Below, piece by piece: positions 1 to 3,385 of a stretch of DNA of 6,254 nucleotides. Each line of letters begins with the position of its first letter. The stretch's first letter is position 1. The notes beneath the pieces are model-generated. The model searched no databases, was not told where the DNA came from, and saw only the letters and a list, made by a program, of their open reading frames with translations. The stretch is from an uncultured Coriobacteriaceae bacterium (GTDB lineage Bacteria > Actinomycetota > Coriobacteriia > Coriobacteriales > Atopobiaceae): contig CACXFF010000109.1 of the NCBI GenBank assembly GCA_902766805.1, positions 1 to 6,254 of the forward strand, written 5' to 3'. Both the position numbers and the translations under genes were made by a program.

Positions 1-130
1 CCCTGGCGGTAAGGTCCTGCCGCCAGGCCCAGGACCTCCCAGGGCCGCCGGGCGAGGCTTGGGCGGAGTTTCCCACCTGAGAGTGGTGAGGTTCTGTGCC
101 GGACTTGGCCCATTTGGCCCATTCGGGCGG

Positions 131-159
131 AGAACCTTACCTGTGAGAGGTGAGGTTCT
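131..159. repeat. Best-preserved hairpin of the palindromic repeat family
   Basis: AGAACCTTACC (131-141) pairs with GGTGAGGTTCT (149-159) around a 7-base loop, giving an 11-bp stem with a single G-T wobble. It has no T-run on either side, so it is not a textbook intrinsic terminator. It serves as the reference unit for the other copies in the cluster. Confidence 0.7.
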
Positions 160-305
160 GGCTCGGCGGCGTCCGCGACAAAAAACGGATTGGCGCGCTA
201 CCGCCGCACCATCTCGCCAAAGGTCACGAGGCGCGTTGCCCATTTCCTGTGCCGGCTCGCGCTCTATGCCGACGGGCATGCGCCCTCCCGTGTCCGTTGC
301 CTAAG

Positions 306-335
306 TGCACTTTGGCAAAGTCGACTTTGGCAACG
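306..335 (+). repeat. Two-copy 15-base tandem repeat with embedded palindrome
   Basis: Two adjacent 15-base units (306-320 and 321-335) share the core ACTTTGGCAA. Across their junction lies the perfect 14-base palindrome CAAAGTCGACTTTG (316-329). It lies between two copies of the palindromic repeat family. It could be a protein-binding site or a relic of a coding repeat; nothing nearby distinguishes these. Confidence 0.55.
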
Positions 336-466
336 GCCAAGGCGGGGCGGACAGAGAATCTCGCCTGCGGGGGAGCGAGGCTCTCCGCTGGGAGCCGACT
401 GCCATGAGGGCTTGGTGGCGTCGCTTGCCTGCGGCGGGAGGCGAGGTCCTGGCGCTGGGCGAGCGC

Positions 467-658
467 TCAGCCCTCGTGCCTCCTGCCGTCGATCGGGATC
501 GAGCCTTCGGGGAGCGTGGCGTCCTCGGGCACCAGCGCGAGCCCGTAGCCGCACTCGGCGGCGATGTCCGAGAGCACGGAGGGGGCAGGCTCGCTGCCCC
601 GGTGCAGCATGCCCGAGACGTACGCGTCGGTCTTGCCCATGGCGAGCGCGACCCTCCC
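467..658 (-). pseudogene. Fragment of a small helix-turn-helix (XRE-like) protein
   Basis: Read on the minus strand this frame gives GRVALAMGKTDAYVSGMLHR, continues through VLSDIAAECGYGLALV, and ends RRHEG-stop at 467. The pattern of a short helix, a turn at G-K-T-D, a recognition helix and then an I-A-x-x-C-G-Y helix is typical of small Cro/XRE-like DNA-binding proteins. Codons are strongly G/C-ending, which supports past coding. The domain lacks its usual first helix and a credible upstream start. The first ATG (640) would give 57 residues starting inside the domain, with no clear ribosome binding site. Upstream in this frame is arginine-rich noise, and the adjacent frame holds a Nif11-leader remnant. 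I therefore call it a 5'-truncated remnant; a short functional protein from 640 is possible but less likely. Confidence 0.5.
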
Positions 659-702
659 GCGACGCCCTCCGGCTGCTCGTCGCTGGGCTCGACGCCGCTC
701 TC
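652..702 (-). pseudogene. Decayed Nif11-type leader fragment (GG motif end)
   Basis: The minus strand reads ESGVEPSDEQPEGVAGG here, almost matching the end of the leader in the intact gene at 1061 (ENGIELSDEQLEGIAGG). Twelve of 17 residues are identical and the I/V and N/S differences are mild. Two leucines have become prolines, as expected from T-to-C changes in leucine codons. Upstream in the same frame there is no recognisable leader start, and downstream the frame continues as low-complexity Arg/Pro/Ser sequence rather than a Cys-rich tail. The GG codons overlap, in a different frame, the start of the helix-turn-helix fragment, so the two pieces meet at a recombination or frameshift junction. 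It is a remnant of a fourth family member. Confidence 0.6.
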
Positions 703-821
703 CGCTACGGGCTCCGCCCCCGTTCCTCGTGCCTGCTGCTTACGCTTGAGCATGCGGTGCAGGGCCATGCGCGTCCCAGGCGCCTCGGCGTACGTCGCAG
801 CGGGACCGGCGTTGTGCGGCG

Positions 822-946
822 ACGGTTCACATCGACACGAAGGGTGGTGCCATCTACACGAAGGGCGCGCCACGTGGCGCTCCTGTGCGCTCGACACCGT
901 CATCGACGGGTGGCGTGTGGACGCGAGCGGCCGCTGGGTCGCGTAG
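822..946 (+). pseudogene. Frameshifted C-terminal remnant, possibly of a surface protein
   Basis: Two plus-strand frames in succession look coding. From 825 one frame reads VHIDTKGGAIYTKGA with good codon bias. From about 870 another frame reads DTVIDGWRVDASGRWVA and stops at 944-946. The aromatic and glycine-rich pattern W-R-V-D-A-x-G-R-W resembles the end of cell-wall or choline-binding-like repeat proteins, but the match is by eye only. A frameshift between the two segments would explain the switch. The DNA at 830-850 and 851-871 is an imperfect 21-base tandem repeat (16/21). No start, signal peptide or upstream domains are present. Confidence 0.3.
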
Positions 947-987
947 CCGAGGCGCCCGTGCGGCTGGCGGAATAGCTCGCAGGGATG

Positions 988-1034
988 GCGGGACGCCTCC
1001 GCCCGCATGCCGTATAAGGGTGTAAGGCTATAAC
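988..1034 (+). promoter_or_regulatory. Putative promoter of the 1061 leader-peptide gene
   Basis: A 30-base block at 988-1017 ending in GTATAA is 24/30 identical without gaps to the block upstream of the minus-strand paralogue at 2912. Its TATAAG (1013-1018) is a good -10 candidate; a second -10-like hexamer TATAAC lies at 1029-1034. No convincing TTGACA -35 is seen at the expected spacing. The conserved GC-rich part (GGGACGCCTCCGCCCGCATG) may hold an activator or repressor site instead. Confidence 0.5.
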
Positions 1035-1060
1035 TCACTGGACGACGAAAGGTGCGCGCC

Positions 1061-1360
1061 ATGAAGATAGAGGAGCTGACGCCCGAGCTGATGGAGAAGG
1101 CGAATAGGTGCGAGACCCGCGAGGAGCGCATGGCGTTCATCGAGGAGAACGGCATCGAGCTCAGCGACGAGCAGCTTGAAGGCATCGCGGGAGGCAAATC
1201 ATCGCTTGACCGACCCGACGTCTGTGAGGAGAACCCCTTCGGGGGCCACAATTGGGAGCTCACGGGGCGCACGGCCCCGGGTGAGTGGTTCGGAGACCTG
1301 TGGCCGGACAAGGAGAAGCGCTGCACGTACTGCGGCAAGAGGAAGTGGTTCAAGTATTGA
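1061..1360 (+). CDS. Nif11-like leader peptide with Cys/His tail, 99 aa
   Basis: It encodes a small RiPP-precursor-like protein. Residues 1-45 form an acidic helical leader (starting MKIEELTPELMEKA) that ends ELSDEQLEGIAGG, the double-glycine motif of Nif11/bacteriocin-type leaders, with GG at 44-45. The 54-residue tail contains C55, H63, C88 and C91 in a C-x7-H-x24-C-x2-C-G pattern ending in KRKWFKY, which looks like a small zinc-binding knuckle. The paralogue at 2912 keeps the same tail pattern. I chose ATG 1061 over the in-frame GTG 1052 because GAAAGG (1047-1052) sits 8 bases before it and the paralogues start with MK(I/F). A hairpin follows the stop. Cleavage after GG, export and metal binding are inferred; no processing enzyme is nearby. 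Confidence 0.85.
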   Translation: MKIEELTPELMEKANRCETREERMAFIEENGIELSDEQLEGIAGGKSSLDRPDVCEENPFGGHNWELTGRTAPGEWFGDLWPDKEKRCTYCGKRKWFKY

Positions 1361-1367
1361 TGACGAC

Positions 1368-1400
1368 GGCCGCCCTCCCGTGGCATGCGGCGGGGCGGCC
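1368..1400 (+). terminator. Hairpin just after the 1061 gene, probable terminator
   Basis: GGCCGCCC (1368-1375) pairs with GGGCGGCC (1393-1400), with an inner CCG/CGG pair in the loop. It starts 8 bases after the stop codon. No T-run follows, which weakens the call but is common in GC-rich actinobacteria. Confidence 0.45.
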
Positions 1401-1404
1401 CCAA

Positions 1405-1509
1405 CCGCCTCCGCTTGAGCCACCTCACCGCGACGCCGCCGTGCTCGCGCAGCTGCACCACGAGCTCGGAGCGGAACACGGCCTTGCTGCTGCCGACCCT
1501 GACGGTGCC
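1405..1509 (-). pseudogene. Unrecognised coding-like fragment
   Basis: The minus strand reads TVRVGSSKAVFRSELVVQL followed by REHGGVAVRWLKRRR, with almost every codon ending in G or C, which chance antisense sequence rarely shows. There is no start codon with a ribosome binding site. Upstream the frame runs into the promoter of the 1590 gene, and downstream it enters the terminator hairpin of the 1061 gene. I do not recognise the family. It is probably an internal or C-terminal scrap of a lost gene, perhaps from a mobile element. Confidence 0.3.
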
Positions 1510-1524
1510 TCTATCTGATGGTGG

Positions 1525-1554
1525 TTCAGTGTGTGTCCGCGTGGGCAGTATATT
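1525..1554 (+). promoter_or_regulatory. Putative promoter of the 1590 leader-peptide gene
   Basis: TATATT (1549-1554) in a local AT-rich patch is a plausible -10, and TTCAGT (1525-1530) lies 18 bases upstream as a weak -35. It does not resemble the shared upstream block of the 1061 and 2912 genes, so this member is likely controlled differently. Confidence 0.35.
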
Positions 1555-1589
1555 AGATGCGTGCATGAATTACCGAGAAAAGGACAGCC

Positions 1590-1838
1590 ATGAAGTTCAA
1601 AGATTTGACTGAAGAGCAAAGGGCAGAGGTGAAGGCTTGCAAATCGCCCGATGAGATTCTCAAGCTCGCCAAAGACGAAGGTTTCGAGCTCTCTGACGAA
1701 GAGCTTGAAAACATGTCAGGTGGCGCTAGCTGGGGCGCTGCAACCACCACCTGCCCGGCTTGCGGCAACAAAGTGATTTTGCTTGACTATAGCGGCGAGA
1801 TTGAATGCGAGACGTGCGGAGAGATCTTCACTCGTTAG
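1590..1838 (+). CDS. Nif11-like leader peptide with two CxxCG knuckles, 82 aa
   Basis: It encodes a small RiPP-precursor-like protein of the same leader family, more diverged. Residues 1-45 are the leader (MKFKDLTEEQRAEVKACKSP onward), ending ELSDEELENMSGG with GG at 44-45, exactly where the two paralogues have it. The 37-residue tail holds C55-x2-C58-G and C73-x2-C76-G separated by 14 residues, the classic four-cysteine zinc ribbon or rubredoxin-like spacing. A strong ribosome binding site (AAAAGGA, 1578-1584) precedes ATG 1590. Its codons are visibly more A/T-ending (AAA, GAA, ATT, TTT-type) than its neighbours, suggesting separate acquisition. It could be a metal-binding peptide, a RiPP precursor, or a cytoplasmic zinc-ribbon protein with a vestigial leader; the sequence does not decide. 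Confidence 0.85.
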   Translation: MKFKDLTEEQRAEVKACKSPDEILKLAKDEGFELSDEELENMSGGASWGAATTTCPACGNKVILLDYSGEIECETCGEIFTR

Positions 1839-1840
1839 CA

Positions 1841-1945
1841 CATTGCGCCAGAGCCACGACGCTCGTAGAGGAGAAGAACGAGCCGATCCAGTCCGTCGCC
1901 TCGCCGCGATATCGTTCGGGGCGGAGCACGTACCTCCGTCACTAG
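1841..1945 (+). pseudogene. Possible coding fragment before the DUF1801 gene
   Basis: One plus-strand frame reads RATTLVEEKNEPIQSVASPR and ends STYLRH-stop at 1943-1945, with a run of G/C-ending codons. It overlaps the end of the previous gene and has no start of its own. It may be the tail of a lost gene or simply noise; no family is recognised. Confidence 0.15.
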
Positions 1946-1991
1946 CCGTCGTACAATTGCCGATAAGGGCAAGGCGAAGGAAGGCAAAGAC

Positions 1992-2324
1992 GTGGAAGCC
2001 GTCATCCGTGAGTACATCGATCAGCACGAAGGCGACCGGCGAGAAGACCTCGTCGCCGTCTACCAGGCGATAAAAGCCGTGCTCCCCGACGAGGAGGAGC
2101 GCATCGGCTGGGGCATGCCCACATTCGGCGAGAACGTCATCCATTTCGCCGGCGCCAAGAGGCACGTCGGAATCTATCCAGGCCCCCAAGCGGTGGAGCA
2201 CTACGCGAAGGTCCTGGATGACAAGAAATACAAGCACTCCAAGGGCGCCATCCAAATGCCGTATGGGAGAGTTGACCTCGCCCTCGTTGGCCAGATCGCC
2301 GAGTATTGCCGCGATCATAGGTGA
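1992..2324 (+). CDS. DUF1801 (YdhG-like) domain protein, 110 aa
   Basis: It encodes a compact protein of the DUF1801/YdhG family. The family is conserved in many bacteria; B. subtilis Fra (YdhG) is described as an iron chaperone, but the role here is unproven. Diagnostic segments are the N-terminal V-x-x-Y-I helix (residues 4-9), the IGWGMPTF turn (38-45), the HFAGAKRHVGIYPG strand pair (51-64) and the KGAIQMPYG loop (84-92), in the family's order and at its usual length. The start is GTG 1992, preceded by GAAGGAAGG (1976-1984) 7 bases upstream. The same frame is coding-like for about 12 further codons (TIADKGKAKEGKD, from 1953) but has no standard start there, so the original N-terminus may have been lost or a non-standard ATT used. 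It appears to stand alone, downstream of the leader-peptide gene. Confidence 0.8.
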   Translation: MEAVIREYIDQHEGDRREDLVAVYQAIKAVLPDEEERIGWGMPTFGENVIHFAGAKRHVGIYPGPQAVEHYAKVLDDKKYKHSKGAIQMPYGRVDLALVGQIAEYCRDHR

Positions 2325-2342
2325 TCGAGGACAAGCAGACGA

Positions 2343-2360
2343 GGGGGTCGGATCACCCCC
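2343..2360. terminator. Short hairpin between convergent genes
   Basis: GGGGGT (2343-2348) pairs with ACCCCC (2355-2360) around a 6-base loop, 18 bases after the DUF1801 stop. An alternative pairing, GGTGATC (2320-2326) with GATCACC (2351-2357), competes with it. Neither is followed by a T-run, so the terminator role is tentative. Confidence 0.3.
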
Positions 2361-2367
2361 GGGCACG

Positions 2368-2442
2368 TCATCCATCTGCGGCCTTGGAGACGCGCTGCCC
2401 ATCGCGTCGCGGCAACCCATGCTTCTTCTCTTCTTCGGACAT
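2368..2442 (-). CDS. Possible 24-residue peptide with a good ribosome binding site
   Basis: A short minus-strand reading frame encodes MSEEEKKHGLPRRDGQRVSK plus four residues. AGGAG (2448-2452, minus strand) lies 5 bases before the ATG, within GGAGAGGAG. The peptide is charged and hydrophilic with no signal or membrane segment and no family resemblance. It could be a true small protein, a leader peptide or the beginning of a gene lost by deletion. The evidence is essentially the translation signal. Confidence 0.25.
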   Translation of the reverse strand: MSEEEKKHGLPRRDGQRVSKAADG

Positions 2443-2481
2443 ACGGGCTCCTCTCCCTTCCGCGGCCGCTCACAGCGCCCG

Positions 2482-2507
2482 CAAGGCTCAGGACGCGCGG
2501 AGCCTTG
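2482..2507 (+). terminator. Hairpin CAAGGCTC/GAGCCTTG
   Basis: CAAGGCTC (2482-2489) pairs perfectly with GAGCCTTG (2500-2507) around a 10-base loop. On the plus strand it is followed by ATCTTTG, a weak T-rich tail. It sits 11 bases from a second, longer inverted repeat, together forming a probable bidirectional termination zone between convergent genes. Confidence 0.4.
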
Positions 2508-2517
2508 ATCTTTGGGG

Positions 2518-2559
2518 GGAGGCCCTGGGACGGCTCATCGCAACCGTCCCAGGGCCTCC
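2518..2559 (-). terminator. 16-bp perfect inverted repeat, probable terminator
   Basis: GGAGGCCCTGGGACGG (2518-2533) is perfectly complementary to 2544-2559 across a 10-base loop, the strongest hairpin in the window. It begins 36 bases after the stop codon of the minus-strand gene at 2595, the right place for its terminator. There is no T-run; on the minus strand a C-run and CAAAGATC follow. A transposon-end role cannot be excluded. Confidence 0.55.
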
Positions 2560-2594
2560 GGAGGGAAGGGGACCGCCCGTGGACGGGCGCCCGA

Positions 2595-2912
2595 TTAGCT
2601 CGGATTGGCAACACCCCATTTTTTCCTGCCACACCACAGGCAGCGCATCAAGACCTTGCCCGGCTTGTTCTTATCCTTGATGCCCATGCTGGACCATTCG
2701 TGATCAGTAGAGGGATTACGTGGGCAAAAGTCGGGAGTGCCAACCTCTGGACTGGGGTAAGGAGTGGAAGGAGGAGCCCCACCCGCAATGCCCTCCAGCT
2801 GCCCGCCGGTCAGCTCGATGCCGTTCTCCTCCAGGAACGCATTGCGCTCCTCGTCCGTCTCGAACCTCTCGACCTCCTCGATCATCTCCGGCGTCATGTC
2901 CTCGAACTTCAT
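2595..2912 (-). CDS. Nif11-like leader peptide with Cys/His tail, 105 aa
   Basis: It encodes a close paralogue of the 1061 product on the opposite strand. The leader MKFEDMTPEMIEEVERFETD continues to ELTGGQLEGIAGG, with GG at 44-45; an extra GG at 36-37 replaces the Asp-Glu of the paralogues. The 60-residue tail starts with a Pro/Ser/Thr-rich stretch and then carries C63, H71, C91 and C94 as C-x7-H-x19-C-x2-C-G followed by RKKWG. This is the same layout as the 1061 protein (shared C-x2-NP, H-x-W and C-G-[KR]-[KR]-K-W), although most intervening residues differ. That pattern indicates selection for a metal-binding fold. GAAAGGGG (2919-2926, minus strand) lies 6 bases before ATG 2912. The shared promoter block lies 40-69 bases upstream. 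Processing and export are inferred from the leader only. Confidence 0.85.
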   Translation of the reverse strand: MKFEDMTPEMIEEVERFETDEERNAFLEENGIELTGGQLEGIAGGAPPSTPYPSPEVGTPDFCPRNPSTDHEWSSMGIKDKNKPGKVLMRCLWCGRKKWGVANPS

Positions 2913-2950
2913 GGCACACCCCTTTCGTCGTTGTCATGTGCCTACACATG

Positions 2951-2981
2951 TTTATACGTCATGTGGGCGGATGCATCCCAT
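2951..2981 (-). promoter_or_regulatory. Putative promoter of the 2912 leader-peptide gene
   Basis: Read on the minus strand, the 30 bases 2981-2952 end in CATGACGTATAA and match 988-1017 at 24 of 30 positions without gaps. TATAAA (2956-2951) is a good -10. The sequence GGATGCATCC (2979-2970) is a perfect 10-base palindrome where a regulator could bind; the other copy has an imperfect version. The start codon lies about 45 bases from the TATAA box, against 49 in the paralogue. Confidence 0.5.
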
Positions 2982-3148
2982 GCTCTTTCGGTGTCCGTCG
3001 CATTGTGGCCATGGGTCCAGTTGACGCGGTAGGCGGTCGCTCATGGTCCGCACCTAGTTAGGAGCCACGGCTCTGCCTGGCTCGCGCGCAGGAGACGGGA
3101 ATGCCTGGGACGGGCGGCGCCGAAGGGCCGTCCGTCTGCCTTTACTAG
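2982..3148. other. Stretch without a recognised gene
   Basis: I see no credible gene here. It contains GAGCC/GGCTC (3063-3074) and GGACGG/CCGTCC (3108-3113 with 3128-3133) small hairpins. The word CCTGGGACGG (3104-3113) repeats the inner part of the strong hairpin arm at 2524-2533. It is the likely left flank of the transposon fragment that follows. Confidence 0.4.
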
Positions 3149-3385
3149 AGCCGGTGGTTCGACGTGGTCGCATGCCGCTACGAGAAGGAGGGGCCGAACA
3201 CCATGATCCTCACGAGCAACGCGGTGCCCAGCGACCGGAAGGGGTTCTTCACCGGCGACGACACGCTGCTCTGCACGCTCGACCGCATCTTCGACAAGGC
3301 GTCGGTCTTCATGATGCGCGGCCCGAGCTACAGGGGGAGGGGCCTGGGCACGCACTCGGTGGAGTCCGTCCCGCAGGCCACGAGA
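3149..3385 (+). pseudogene. Truncated IstB/DnaC-like ATPase, C-terminal remnant
   Basis: The plus strand reads SRWFDVVACRYEKEGPNTMI, then LTSN, then LLCTLDRIFDKASVFMMRG and SYRGRGLGTHSVESVPQA. This matches the C-terminal third of IstB-type transposition helper ATPases: the sensor-1 strand ending T-S-N, followed by the L-x-R-I-F-D segment and the S-x-R-G tail of IS21-family proteins. The Walker A and B regions and any start codon are missing: a stop codon (3146-3148) lies immediately upstream in frame. Similarity ends at about 3385, exactly where the stop codon of the convergent signalling gene begins, and the frame then runs on through that gene without its own stop. It is a dead fragment left by an IS21-like element; no istA or terminal repeats are visible. 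Confidence 0.7.

Larger units (their letters stand above)
2..451 (+). repeat. Cluster of degenerate palindromic repeats (about six units)
   Basis: A short hairpin-forming unit recurs in this otherwise gene-poor stretch. The right arm is the best conserved part, with consensus GGYGAGGTYCTG: GGTAAGGTCCTG (8-19), GGCGAGGCTTGG (51-62), GGTGAGGTTCTG (85-96 and 149-160), AGCGAGGCTCTC (374-385) and GGCGAGGTCCTG (440-451). The complementary left arms lie just before: 30-40, 67-77, 131-141, 355-365 and 419-429. The first unit is cut by the window edge. Units 61-96 and 125-160 match at 29 of 36 positions, including the preceding GGGCGGAG. Pairing is good in the 131-160 unit and decayed in the 61-96 unit. 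The function is unknown; a REP-like intergenic element family is my inference. Confidence 0.6.

Noticed and set aside
1..279. Minus-strand frame open from ATG 279 to the left edge
   Set aside because: It translates the hairpin repeats into Pro/Gly/Arg-rich sequence, and has no family resemblance or clear ribosome binding site.
2..451. Repeat cluster as a CRISPR array
   Set aside because: The units are degenerate, unevenly spaced (34 to 226 bases), imperfectly conserved, and no cas gene is present.
190..975. A 261-codon open frame on the plus strand
   Set aside because: Its composition is arginine-rich GC noise, it has no ribosome binding site, and the coding-like signal in 467-702 is on the other strand.
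301..1566. A 421-codon open frame on the minus strand
   Set aside because: It runs antisense through the intact leader gene at 1061 and is low-complexity Arg/Pro/Ser for most of its length. Only two short pieces (652-702 and 1405-1509) look like real coding relics.
1716..2420. 234-codon minus-strand frame
   Set aside because: It is the shadow of the DUF1801 gene and the 1590 gene; the plus-strand frame has the family motifs.
2315..2632. 105-codon minus-strand frame
   Set aside because: It covers the hairpins and overlaps the end of the leader gene in another frame, and is Arg/Pro-rich with no motif.
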